Shown piece by piece: positions 40,048 to 48,726 of a stretch of DNA of 50,138 nucleotides; the first letter of the stretch is position 1; each line of letters begins with the position of its first letter. Source of the DNA: an uncultured Clostridia bacterium (lineage in GTDB: Bacteria > Bacillota > Clostridia > TANB77 > CAG-508); the NCBI GenBank assembly GCA_934162615.1, contig CAKPJK010000007.1:1-50138 (forward strand). Direction: 5' to 3'. Under the pieces are notes generated by a model, which was not told where the DNA came from, made no database searches, and saw only the letters and a list, made by a program, of their open reading frames with translations. The translations under genes and the position numbers were made by a program.

Positions 40048-42321
40048 TTAGGGTTGTTTTAATGTTACCCTTACTACAGTACCTGCATCAACACTAGAAC
40101 CTTTAGGTGGGTCTTGTGAAACAACAGTCCCTGTGCCTTCAACACTAATATTAAGGTTAGCATTTTTTAATTCGCTAGTTGCTTGGTATTTACTCTTTCC
40201 AGTTAAATCAGGAACAGTAGTAGATGTTCTTGTATCTTGGTCATATAACATAATGGTAGAACTTTTTTGTAAAGAAATTCCAGGCTTTGGAACTTGATCT
40301 TTAACTAAAGTATTGTTTTTATCATTAGAAGTAGATATTTTTACTTCAAAACCAGCATTTTTAAGAACTTTTTCAGCCTCAGCAATAGTTTTATTTCTAA
40401 CCTCAGGCACAGTAATTAAATTTGCATCGTCAGAAGAATCAGCATTAGAAGGTATACCTAGTAAAGGTAAAATTTCAGTTAGCATTTGTGAAACTACAGG
40501 CCCAGCTAAAGTACCACCTTGGTGATTGCTTTTTGGAGGTTTATACAAATTAAGTAATAAAACAACTTGAGTATCTTCAACAGGTGAAATTGCAACATAT
40601 GTAGCAACATAACCATCTATATCTTCTCTGCCGGCCCTTGGTTCAGAAGTACCAGTTTTTCCACCAACAGTATAACCAGTAACTGCCCCTCTTTTACCAG
40701 TACCTTCCTCAACAACAGATTGCATCATTGATTTTACTTTTGAAGCAGTTTCAGTAGAAATAACTTGTCTAACTTCTTCAGTATCAATATTTGTAACAGC
40801 ACCTGTATCAGTATTAGTAATAGATTTTACAATTCTAGGCTTCATTAGAACACCATCATTAGCAATAGCAGAAATTGCCGTAATCATTTGTAAAGGTGTA
40901 ATACTAAAACGTTGCCCAAAAGAATAAGTTGCCCTTTCAACAGGTATTACAGTAGATTCTTCTTTAAAGATTGAATTTGCTTCACCAGGTAGGTCAATAC
41001 CTGTTTTATCAAATAATCCAAAAGATTTATAATATTTATATAATGTTGCAGTACCAATTCTTGAACCTAATTGGATAAGAGCAGGGTTACATGAATTTTC
41101 CAATGCTTTTCTTAAAGATTGTGAACCATGTGAACCATCAGTTTTCCAACAACTTATTTTTACGCCATCTACTGTTTCTGAGCCAGAACAATGGAAATCT
41201 CCAGCAACATCTGTACCAGTAATATTTTCTTCCAAAGCAGTAGAAGCAGTAATCAATTTAAAAACAGAACCAGGTTCATATAATTCGGAAACAGCCTTAT
41301 TGGACCACATTTTGTAAATAGCATTAGTTTTTTCCTCCGAATTTAACGAATCATATGTTTTTGCAAGAAATGAATTTGGTGTAAAAGGACTATTTAAATC
41401 GTAATTTGGATAATTTGCCATTGCTAAAATATCACCAGTTTTAGGGTTCATAACAATACAACTTCCACCATTTTCAACGTTGTTATTATCAACTGCTTGT
41501 TGTAAATATTTCTCAACTATTTTTTGAATATTCAAATCAATAGTAAGAGTTAAATCACTACCATCTTCTGCAGCAATATATGTTTCTTCTGTATTTGGAA
41601 TCTCCTCTTGACTTGCACTTTTTGAACTTACAATTTTACCAGGTGTTCCAGACAAAACATCATCCCACTTGTTCTCGATGCCAGATAAACCTTGATTATC
41701 ACTACCACAAGAACCAAGAACTTGGGAAAGCACAGTTCCATTTGGATAATATCTCTTTGTATCTTCATCTATATTAATGCCATTAGTAACTTTATTATCT
41801 TCCATCCATTTTTTTAACTGGTCAACTTTATCCTGTTCAACTTTTTTTGCGATGGTTTCCACCTTTGAATTGCTTGTGACTTTTTTCAAAGTTTCATCAT
41901 AATCAAGTTGGAAAATGTCTGAAAAAGCCTTAGCAACTTTCTCTTTTAAAGCCTGAGTATTATCACTATTTTTTGAATCTTTAATTTTTTCAGGATTAAT
42001 TGTTATTGTGTCAACAGAAGCACTTGTTGCAAGAGTTTGCCCAGTAGAATCATATATAGCACCTCTTTTAGGACTTATTATTTGATTTATAGATTGCTGA
42101 TTATATGCCATTTCTTTTAAATAAGTACCTTGTACAAATTGCAAAAATCCAATTCTTCCTATCAATATTGCTATAATTAAAATAATTACTATAAATATTG
42201 TTTTAATTTTTTTGGTATATATAAAGTTCTGTGATTTGAACTCCGTATTTATTTTTGTAACTTTTTTATCTATATTTTTTGTTTTTTTCGGTTTATTTTT
42301 TTTGTCCAATATTTTCACCAC
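40048..42321 (-). CDS. Class B penicillin-binding protein with two PASTA domains (SpoVD/PBP2x-like)
   Basis: A 757-residue transpeptidase. It has a basic cytoplasmic tail (1-40), a membrane anchor (about 40-60), the dimerisation domain starting at RGAIYDSTGQTLA (86-98), and the penicillin-binding domain with S352-x-x-K355, S410-C-N412 and K555-T-G. Two C-terminal PASTA repeats (about 645-700 and 705-757; VPEVRNKTIAEAEKVLKNAG, VPDLTGKSKYQATSELKNAN) follow. It cross-links septal or cortex peptidoglycan; PASTA domains suggest an FtsI/SpoVD role. Several starts are possible: GTG 42321, GTG 42318 or TTG 42309. It is divergent from comM and lacks the mra neighbours (mraY, murF), so a SpoVD-like second copy is possible. 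Confidence 0.93.
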   Translation of the reverse strand: MVKILDKKNKPKKTKNIDKKVTKINTEFKSQNFIYTKKIKTIFIVIILIIAILIGRIGFLQFVQGTYLKEMAYNQQSINQIISPKRGAIYDSTGQTLATSASVDTITINPEKIKDSKNSDNTQALKEKVAKAFSDIFQLDYDETLKKVTSNSKVETIAKKVEQDKVDQLKKWMEDNKVTNGINIDEDTKRYYPNGTVLSQVLGSCGSDNQGLSGIENKWDDVLSGTPGKIVSSKSASQEEIPNTEETYIAAEDGSDLTLTIDLNIQKIVEKYLQQAVDNNNVENGGSCIVMNPKTGDILAMANYPNYDLNSPFTPNSFLAKTYDSLNSEEKTNAIYKMWSNKAVSELYEPGSVFKLITASTALEENITGTDVAGDFHCSGSETVDGVKISCWKTDGSHGSQSLRKALENSCNPALIQLGSRIGTATLYKYYKSFGLFDKTGIDLPGEANSIFKEESTVIPVERATYSFGQRFSITPLQMITAISAIANDGVLMKPRIVKSITNTDTGAVTNIDTEEVRQVISTETASKVKSMMQSVVEEGTGKRGAVTGYTVGGKTGTSEPRAGREDIDGYVATYVAISPVEDTQVVLLLNLYKPPKSNHQGGTLAGPVVSQMLTEILPLLGIPSNADSSDDANLITVPEVRNKTIAEAEKVLKNAGFEVKISTSNDKNNTLVKDQVPKPGISLQKSSTIMLYDQDTRTSTTVPDLTGKSKYQATSELKNANLNISVEGTGTVVSQDPPKGSSVDAGTVVRVTLKQP

Positions 42322-42402
42322 TCTTTTGTTTAAAATTATAACATTATTTTATATTAAACATGTCTAAAAATCAATAAAAATTTAAAAAGAAAGGAAAAAA
42401 TT

Positions 42403-43942
42403 ATGATATCAAATGTAAAAACAATATCTTTAATTGGAGTAGAAGGTAATTTAGTAGAAGTACAAACAGACATAACAGGAGGTTTACCATCATTTGATAT
42501 AGTTGGGTTGCCAGACACAAGTGTACGAGAATCAAAAGAAAGAATAAAATCTGCAATAAAAAATTCCAACATAGAATTACCAAGTAGAAGAATTATAATA
42601 AATTTAGCACCTGCAAGTACAAAAAAAGAAGGAACAAGTTATGACTTGCCAATGGCTATAGGAATATTGATTGCACAAAAAGAAATAATTAACAATAAAT
42701 TAGAAAGCACCATATTTATAGGTGAACTTTCATTAGATGGGAAAATAAATAGAATAAATGGAGTATTACCTATGTGTATAGAAGCAATGAATTTAGGAAT
42801 AAGAAGAGTAATATTGCCAAAAGCAAACGAAAGGGAAGCAGCAGTATTACAGGGATTAGAGATAATAGGAGTACGAAATTTACAAGGAGTAATAGATTAT
42901 CTAAATGGAGATAAAAAAATAGAAAAAGTTCAAGTTGATATTCTAAAAATATTTAGTAAAAAGAAAAAAGAACAATTGGATTTTGCAGATGTAAAAGGTC
43001 AAGAAAATGTAAAAAGAGCATTAGAAATAGCAGCGGCAGGTCGGACACAACTGTGTTCTTATTGGTTCACCTGGATGTGGCAAGACAATGATTTCAGAAA
43101 GAATACCAAGCATTTTGCCAGATTTAACATTTGAAGAAGCATTAGAGGTAACCAAAATACACAGTATTTCTGGAATTTTGGATAACGATGTTGGAATAGT
43201 AACAACAAGGCCATTTAGAAGTCCACATCATACAATATCTCCAACATCAATGATAGGAGGAGGAAGAAATCCAATACCTGGTGAAATAAGTTTAGCACAC
43301 AATGGAGTTCTATTTTTAGACGAGTTACCAGAATTTAATAGGGCAACATTAGAAGTGTTAAGAGGACCACTAGAAGACAAAAAAATATCAATATCAAGAT
43401 TATATTCAAAGGTGGAATATCCAGCAAACTTCATGCTTGTAGCAAGTATGAATCCGTGTCCATGTGGATATTATGGAAGTGAAGAAAAAAACTGCAATTG
43501 CACAGAAACATCAATTCAAAAATATTTAAATAGAATTAGTGGACCATTGCTAGATAGAATAGACTTACATGTTGAAGTAAAACCAGTGAAATATCAAAAA
43601 TTGAACTCTAATATAAAACCAGAAAAATCTGCAAAAATAAAACAGAGAGTAAATAATGCTAGAAGAATTCAATACTTAAGATATAAAAATATAGGAATAT
43701 ATTCAAATGCAGAACTTACACCACAAATGCTCGAAAAATATTGCCAAATTGATGAGCAGTCAAAGAAAATATTAGAACAAGCTTTTAATAAATTAGGACT
43801 GAGTGCAAGGGCATATTCTAAAATTTTAAAGGTTGCGAGAACAATTGCAGATTTAGAGGAAAAAGAAAATATTGAAAAGCAACATATTTTAGAGGCTATT
43901 CAATATAGAAATTTAGATAGAAAATATGGAGATAAATTTTAA
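42403..43942 (+). CDS. comM: YifB/ComM-type Mg-chelatase-like AAA+ ATPase, +1 shift at CGG 43042
   Basis: Joined across one shift the protein has 512 residues, the usual ComM length. The N-terminal Lon-protease-like domain (LIGVEGNLVEVQTDITGGLPSFDIVGLPDTSVRES) and linker are in the first frame, ending ALEIAAAG-G. Dropping the C of CGG (43042-43044) gives GGT GGA CAC AAC, the invariant AAAGGHN, then CVLIGSPGCGKTMISER (Walker A), LSLAHNGVLFLDELPEF (Walker B) and the C-terminal Cys motifs (MNPCPCGYYG). In competent bacteria ComM is a helicase that extends integrated ssDNA during transformation. comM, dprA and yraN form a DNA-uptake/recombination cluster. The Shine-Dalgarno is AAAGGA. Confidence 0.88.
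43042..43044 (+). other. In-frame CGG at the comM frame change
   Basis: The context is GCA GGT CGG ACA. Read as GGT (C) GGA CAC AAC it yields the invariant Gly-Gly-His-Asn before the Walker A motif. Confidence 0.8.
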
Positions 43943-44047
43943 GCATATAACTACCAATAGAAAAACAACACACAATATTTTTAGAGACTATAAATGTGAA
44001 AGTTTAAAAAAAGTATAAAAAATTTAAGCAAATGGAGATGAAGTTAT

Positions 44048-44903
44048 ATGGAAATAGATATTGAGAACCCAAGATATCCAGAGCAATTAAAAAATATAAA
44101 AAATCCACCGAAAAAAATATATGCAAAAGGAAACATAGAATTATTAAAAACAAAACGGAATATCAATAATTGGTTCAAGAACACCATCAAAATATGGCAA
44201 AAAAATGACAAAAAAATTTGCAACTGAACTTAGCCAATATGGATTAACAATTATAAGCGGAATGGCAGATGGAATAGATGGAATAGCGCATAGTGCAACC
44301 TTAGAAGCAAATGGAAAAACAATAGCAGTTTTACCATGTGGATTCAAAAATATATTTCCAGAAAATAATATAAAATTATATGAGCAAATATTGGAAAATG
44401 ATGGACTTGTTATAAGCGAATATGAAGAAAATGAAAAAGCAGAATACAATTATTTTTTAGAAAGAAATAGAATTGTAGCAGGACTATCAATAGGAACATT
44501 GGTGGTGGAAGGGGGATATAGAAGTGGAACAAGTGTAACGGCACGACTTGCAAAAGAACAAGAAAAAAATGTATTTTGCATTCCATCAAGTTTAGAAAAC
44601 TCAAAAGGTATAACACCTAATAAATTGATAAAAGAGGGAGCGTTTTTGGTAACAAATGTAGAGGATATTGTAGAAAATTATCCTGAATTGGATTTAATAA
44701 AAGTGGAAGTACAAAAAGAGAAAAATGTGAAACCAGAATTTAAGGAAATTTATGATGTTTTAAGTTATGATGAACCAATACATATTAATGAAATCGCTAA
44801 AAAATTGAATTTGTCAATTAGTGAAATAAATGCAAAATTAATGATGCTTGAACTTGAAGAAAAAATTGTATCTCTTCCGGGAAACAATTATAAAAAATGC
44901 TAG
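44048..44903 (+). CDS. dprA: DNA-processing protein DprA, +1 shift at CGG 44156
   Basis: Joined across the shift the protein has 284 residues. The N-terminus YPEQLKNIKNPPKKIYAKGNIELL precedes CGG (44156-44158). Dropping its C gives GGA ATA TCA ATA ATT GGT TCA AGA (GISIIGSR), the DprA Rossmann-fold motif, then YGLTIISGMADGIDGIAHSATL, ERNRIVAGLSIGTLVVEGG and a C-terminal winged-helix-like domain (IHINEIAKKLNLSISEINAKLMMLELE). Without the shift translation would stop near 44224. DprA loads RecA onto incoming ssDNA. The N-terminal SAM-like domain of longer family members is absent. ATG 44048 lies 12 nt after GGAGATGAAG. Confidence 0.88.
44156..44158 (+). other. In-frame CGG at the dprA frame change
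   Basis: The context is ACA AAA CGG AAT. Read as AAA (C) GGA ATA TCA it restores the conserved K-G-I-(A/S)-I-(V/I)-G-S-R segment. Confidence 0.8.
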
Positions 44904-44943
44904 AAATATAAGGTGCAAAAATGGACCTAGGAGGAATGAAAAA

Positions 44944-45303
44944 ATGAAATTACATATAAAAAAAGAGTTTGGTAATACAGGTGAAGATATAGCAACTGAA
45001 TATTTAGAAAAACAAGGATATATAATTTTAGAACGAAATTTTTATTGCAAACAGGGTGAAATTGATATAATTGCTAAAGATAAAAATGAAGTTGTTTTTG
45101 TGGAGGTGAAAAGCAGGAGTGATGTTGGATATGGTCTTCCTTCAGAAGCGGTAACAAAACAAAAGATTAAACATTTGTGCAGAACTGCTAAATATTTTTT
45201 GTATAAAAATAAGATGTTTAATGAGTTTATTAGGTTTGATGTTGTGGAAATATTAATAAAAAGTGGAAAGTTTAATGTAAATCATATAAAACAGATAATA
45301 TAG
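44944..45303 (+). CDS. yraN: YraN family (UPF0102) endonuclease-like protein
   Basis: A 119-residue protein with the RecB-like PD-(D/E)XK core of the UPF0102 family: FGNTGEDIATEYLEKQGYIILERNFYCKQGEIDIIAKDKNEVVFVEVKSR contains E, D and ExK residues of the nuclease site. YraN proteins are usually encoded next to dprA, comM and rnhB; their biochemical function is poorly defined but linked to DNA recombination. The start is ATG 44944 with TAGGAGGAATGA. The frame is open further upstream into dprA but without an initiation signal. It lies 40 nt after the dprA stop codon, probably in one operon with comM and dprA. Confidence 0.92.
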   Translation: MKLHIKKEFGNTGEDIATEYLEKQGYIILERNFYCKQGEIDIIAKDKNEVVFVEVKSRSDVGYGLPSEAVTKQKIKHLCRTAKYFLYKNKMFNEFIRFDVVEILIKSGKFNVNHIKQII

Positions 45304-45352
45304 GTTACAATTTACAGTCTATAAAATTATTATGTAAAATATCAATAAAATC

Positions 45353-45381
45353 TTGAATATAAACAAAATTATTGGTATAAT
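45353..45381 (+). promoter_or_regulatory. Promoter of rsmA
   Basis: TTGAAT (45353-45358), 17-bp spacer, perfect TATAAT (45376-45381). Downstream, ATTCG-N5-CGAAT (45402-45416) is an inverted repeat in the leader. Confidence 0.7.
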
Positions 45382-45458
45382 AACCAACAAGGTACGTTTT
45401 AATTCGACTTTCGAATAAAAGACACGAACCACAAAAATAAAAAAAGAAAGGACACCAA

Positions 45459-46313
45459 ATGGAAAATATATTAGAAGAAACAAGATTTATAATGAAAAAA
45501 TACAACATAAGAGCAAACAAAAATCTTGGGCAAAACTTTTTAATAAATGAAGAAGTAGTAAAAAACATAGTAGGATGTAGTAACATAGAAAAAGAAGACC
45601 TAGTAATAGAAATAGGACCAGGGCTAGGAACACTAACAAAATATTTACTAGAAAAAGCAGGAAAAGTAATATGTATAGAACTAGACACAAAAATGCTACA
45701 AATACTAGAAGATAGATTCTCATTATACAACAATTTTGAATTAATAAACAATGATGTACTAAAAGTTGATTTAAAAAATATAATAGAAAAAGAAAAAACA
45801 GAAGGCAAAATAAAAAATGTAAAAATAGTAGCAAATTTACCATATTACATAACAACACCGATAATAATGAAACTATTAGAAGAAGAATTAGAACTAGAAA
45901 GCATAACAGTAATGATACAAAAAGAAGTAGCAGACAGATTAATAGCAACACCTGGAGAAAAAAATACAGGAGCAATAACATATTCTGTATATTATTATGC
46001 AGATTCAGAGGCAATAATGGAAGTTCCAAACAGTTCGTTTATACCTGAACCAGAAGTAACATCAAAAGTAATAAAATTAAATATAAGAAAAGAACCTGCT
46101 GTTAAACCAAAAGACAAAGAAAAAATGTTCAAAATAATAAAATACGCATTTATGCAAAAAAGAAAAACATTACTAAATTCACTAACAAATAACGGTGTAT
46201 TCAAAAACAAAACACAAGGAACAGAAATTTTAAACTTTTTGGGAATAAAGGAAAACGTAAGACCAGAAGAATTGACATTAAAACAATTTGAAAAAATATC
46301 AAATATTTTATAA
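45459..46313 (+). CDS. rsmA: 16S rRNA dimethyladenosine transferase RsmA (KsgA)
   Basis: A 284-residue SAM-dependent methyltransferase that dimethylates two adenosines in helix 45 of 16S rRNA. Motifs are NKNLGQNFLIN, motif I VIEIGPGLGTLT, the acidic IELDTKM, motif IV VANLPYYITTPI, MIQKEVADRLIATPG, FIPEPEVTSKVI and AFMQKRKTLLNSL. The start ATG follows AAAGAAAGGAC. It has its own promoter and a 155-nt leader. The neighbouring sortase gene has a separate extended -10 (TGTTATAAT), so it is probably a separate unit. Confidence 0.96.
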   Translation: MENILEETRFIMKKYNIRANKNLGQNFLINEEVVKNIVGCSNIEKEDLVIEIGPGLGTLTKYLLEKAGKVICIELDTKMLQILEDRFSLYNNFELINNDVLKVDLKNIIEKEKTEGKIKNVKIVANLPYYITTPIIMKLLEEELELESITVMIQKEVADRLIATPGEKNTGAITYSVYYYADSEAIMEVPNSSFIPEPEVTSKVIKLNIRKEPAVKPKDKEKMFKIIKYAFMQKRKTLLNSLTNNGVFKNKTQGTEILNFLGIKENVRPEELTLKQFEKISNIL

Positions 46314-46382
46314 AAATACTTAAAAATAAAAATCAAATATGTTATAATAAAAATGAAGTGAAAAATATGTAAGGAGGTTAGG

Positions 46383-47162
46383 ATGAATCAAATATTAGTA
46401 ACAGAAAAATTATATATAACGCCAGAATTAAAAAGAAAAAAGAAAATATATAAATTTTATTTCATATTATCAGTATTTATAGTATTAATTCTAACATCAT
46501 TTTACATATATGCCGAATATGACAGAAACAAAAGTGCAGAAGTATCACAACAATTATTAGACGACATGAATAAAACACTAGAAGGAACAACAGAAGATAC
46601 AACAATAGCACAAGATGATGTTTTATTAGTAGTACTTAATGGAACAAAAGAAGAAACACAACAAGAAGAGCAACAAAATCAACAAGAACAACAATCAAGT
46701 GTAACAACTGCAAACGAAAAAGCAGAATGGAAAACATCTGCAGCAGGATACAAATATAAAATTATAGCAACAGTAGAGGTACCAAAAATCAGTTTAAAAT
46801 ACACGGTTGTTCAAGGACAATCAGGAAGCATAGAAGAAACAGAATCACTATTAAAAAGTTCACCTGTAAAATACCATGGATATGACCCAAACGAAGTTGG
46901 AAATTTCTGTATAGTAGGACATAATTACAGAAACTCAAAATTCTTTAGCAAAGTTCCTAATTTAACAGTAGGAGATACAGTAAAATTGACAGACTTAACA
47001 GGTAGAACAATAAATTATGAAGTATATGATAAACATACAGTAGACCCAAGTGAAACAAAGGACACAACACAATTGACTGGAGGAAGAAAAGAATTAACAT
47101 TAATTACATGTACAGATGATAGTAAATTAAGAGTAATTGTAAGATGTAAAGAAGTAAAATAA
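46383..47162 (+). CDS. Sortase (class D-like transpeptidase)
   Basis: A 259-residue type II membrane protein with an anchor at about 22-43, a Gln/Glu/Thr-rich linker (about 55-118), and a sortase beta-barrel from about residue 125 (IATVEVPKISLKYTVVQG). The catalytic triad is H180 (IVGHNYR), C243 (LTLITCTDD) and R250 (LRVIVR). Sortases anchor LPxTG-type proteins to the wall; the TLITC and short barrel suggest class D or a related housekeeping group. No LPxTG substrate is encoded in the window. The start follows TAAGGAGGTT. Confidence 0.92.
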   Translation: MNQILVTEKLYITPELKRKKKIYKFYFILSVFIVLILTSFYIYAEYDRNKSAEVSQQLLDDMNKTLEGTTEDTTIAQDDVLLVVLNGTKEETQQEEQQNQQEQQSSVTTANEKAEWKTSAAGYKYKIIATVEVPKISLKYTVVQGQSGSIEETESLLKSSPVKYHGYDPNEVGNFCIVGHNYRNSKFFSKVPNLTVGDTVKLTDLTGRTINYEVYDKHTVDPSETKDTTQLTGGRKELTLITCTDDSKLRVIVRCKEVK

Positions 47163-47190
47163 AGATAAAAATATAGTCACAAATAGATAG

Positions 47191-47237
47191 TCCCTTTCAT
47201 ATAATAAAATAAAATTATTATATGAGGGGGATTTTTC
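47191..47237 (+). promoter_or_regulatory. Terminator-like hairpin hiding the Shine-Dalgarno of the M15-like gene
   Basis: The arms 47191-47207 and 47215-47231 form a 17-bp stem (two G-U pairs) with a 7-nt loop, followed by TTTTTC and the TTG start (47238). The Shine-Dalgarno GAGGGGG is in the 3' arm. Confidence 0.65.
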
Positions 47238-47918
47238 TTGGCAAAAATATTGGTTTTTAATAATGATACAGATAGAATGGAAACATATTATAGAGGCGAA
47301 GCAGAGCCTATGCCATATAATACGAATGGAACATTAAAAGTTAGAGAATTTAGAGGCTCCAGCAAATCAAACATATTATGGACAACAAAAAGGACAATGC
47401 AAAGTTGGAATAGCCAAAGATATATTTTTGGGGCACCAATACCAGTAGGATTTGCATTTAAGAGGCCATATGAGGGTGGACATGGAAACCAAAGCCAACA
47501 TTATGCAGGAGTTGCATTTGATGTTGGCCAAACTTTAAGTTCAACACAAAGAACAAGGCTATGGAATTCTGCTAAAAATTCAGGAGTATGGTATTATGTG
47601 GAACCAATAAGTCTGACACCAACATGGGTACATTTTGATAAAAGATTTGGAACACCTGCATGTTCAACAGGAGGATTTCCACAATTAAAAAGAGGAAGTT
47701 TAAGTAATTATGTTTGTATTGCACAAGATGATTTAAATACCTTAGGATTTAGAACAAATGGACTTGATGGAATATTTGGTGCAGCAACACAAAGTGCAGT
47801 AATTAATTACCAAAAATCAAAAGGATTAACTGCAGATGGAATTGTTGGATGTAATACTTGGCGTTCTTTACAAGAAGCGGTTATTGGAACAGGTCCTACA
47901 AGTACAACAATAAATTGA
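47238..47918 (+). CDS. M15-type (LAS) peptidase with C-terminal peptidoglycan-binding domain
   Basis: A 226-residue protein starting at TTG. Residues about 30-140 carry an M15/LAS metallopeptidase-like domain with H88 and D95 in SQHYAGVAFDVG and H132 in WVHFDKR, the expected HxxxxxxD and (H)xH zinc ligands of D-Ala-D-Ala carboxypeptidase-like enzymes. Residues about 155-213 are a peptidoglycan-binding repeat (CIAQDDLNTLGFRTNGLDGIFGAATQSAVINYQKSKGLTADGIVG). There is no signal peptide, which recalls spore-associated or holin-dependent enzymes. It probably trims cell wall stem peptides. Its start is embedded in a hairpin with the form of a terminator. Confidence 0.8.
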   Translation: MAKILVFNNDTDRMETYYRGEAEPMPYNTNGTLKVREFRGSSKSNILWTTKRTMQSWNSQRYIFGAPIPVGFAFKRPYEGGHGNQSQHYAGVAFDVGQTLSSTQRTRLWNSAKNSGVWYYVEPISLTPTWVHFDKRFGTPACSTGGFPQLKRGSLSNYVCIAQDDLNTLGFRTNGLDGIFGAATQSAVINYQKSKGLTADGIVGCNTWRSLQEAVIGTGPTSTTIN

Positions 47919-47957
47919 TAATATGGAAGTTTGGTATTTTTATTTAATTACAAATTC

Positions 47958-48001
47958 AAAAAAAGCATAATTATTCAAAAATAAATAATCATGCTTTTTT
48001 T
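47958..48001. terminator. Bidirectional terminator
   Basis: AAAAAAGCAT-ATTATT pairs with AATAAT-ATGCTTTTTT (one internal mismatch), between convergent genes. Confidence 0.75.
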
Positions 48002-48002
48002 A

Positions 48003-48341
48003 TTATTCTGCATCCATATCTGTTTCTGCAATTGTTTTTGCTACATTATAGATTAATTTTTGTTTCTCTGGAGAAACGCTTTTAATTAAATCTGTAAATT
48101 CTTTATCTAAGTAATTTTCTGAACTGCTAGAAGCACCGTTTAATAGGTAACCTTCTGAAACATCTAATAAATCACATAATTGATTTAGTCTTTTTAAGTT
48201 AATATGTGAATTACCTCTTTCAACTCTACTTAGGAAAGCAACAGAAATATCAATTTTATCTGCTAAATCTTCTTGTGTCATATTTTTTGCAAGTCTTGCT
48301 TGTTTTATTCTAGAACCGATTACGCTGTAATCAATAGCCAT
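48003..48341 (-). CDS. Xre-family transcriptional regulator, 112 aa
   Basis: The HTH is clear: IGSRIKQARLAKNMTQEDLADKIDISVAFLSRVERGNSHINLKRLNQLCDLLDVSEGYLL, close to the many SinR/Xre-like regulators of Firmicutes. The C-terminal about 40 residues are a helical segment (EFTDLIKSVSPEKQKLIYNVAKTIAE) likely for dimerisation. The start is ATG 48341 with AGAAGGTG. No target is evident: it faces away from the M23 gene and converges on the M15-like gene. Confidence 0.88.
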   Translation of the reverse strand: MAIDYSVIGSRIKQARLAKNMTQEDLADKIDISVAFLSRVERGNSHINLKRLNQLCDLLDVSEGYLLNGASSSSENYLDKEFTDLIKSVSPEKQKLIYNVAKTIAETDMDAE

Positions 48342-48350
48342 TTTTTTCAC

Positions 48351-48670
48351 CTTCTTTCATTTTGCTAGTTCATATTATCGAAATTTATAACAATAATATA
48401 TCATTTAACTTATAAGTTTGGAAGTAACAAAAAAAGAAAAATGAACTAATAAATTAAAAAGAAGACAAATAAACTGAAAAATCGACAAAAATAGTATATA
48501 AAAACGCAAAAAAAGTTACATCAAAATAATAAAATGATATAAGCATAATCAAAAAAAGAGAAAATACAAGAAAATGAGAATAAAATAAAGATAAAATAAG
48601 TAAAATATGGAAAAATAGACAGTAAAAACTAGAAAAAACAGGAAAAAAAGTTAAATAAGGTATACATAAT
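48351..48670. other. A-rich intergenic region without a recognisable gene
   Basis: The stretch is extremely A-rich on the + strand with scattered short open frames and no Shine-Dalgarno or conserved protein pattern. It holds the upstream region of the Xre gene on its left and ends at the M23 promoter on its right. I see nothing else in it. Confidence 0.5.
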
Positions 48671-48699
48671 TTGAAAATGGAAAGAATATATAGTATAAT
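48671..48699 (+). promoter_or_regulatory. Promoter of the M23 peptidase gene
   Basis: TTGAAA (48671-48676), 17-bp spacer, perfect TATAAT (48694-48699). Confidence 0.75.
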
Positions 48700-48726
48700 A
48701 AAAAATGTTCGCGTCAAAAAAGGAGA

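Noticed and set aside
45487..46029. 180-codon reverse-strand frame opposite rsmA
   Set aside because: The product is mostly Leu with no domain pattern; rsmA on the + strand has every family motif.
48351..48726. Possible CRISPR or repeat array in the A-rich intergenic stretch
   Set aside because: Only low-complexity A-rich words recur, without regular spacing or conserved repeats.
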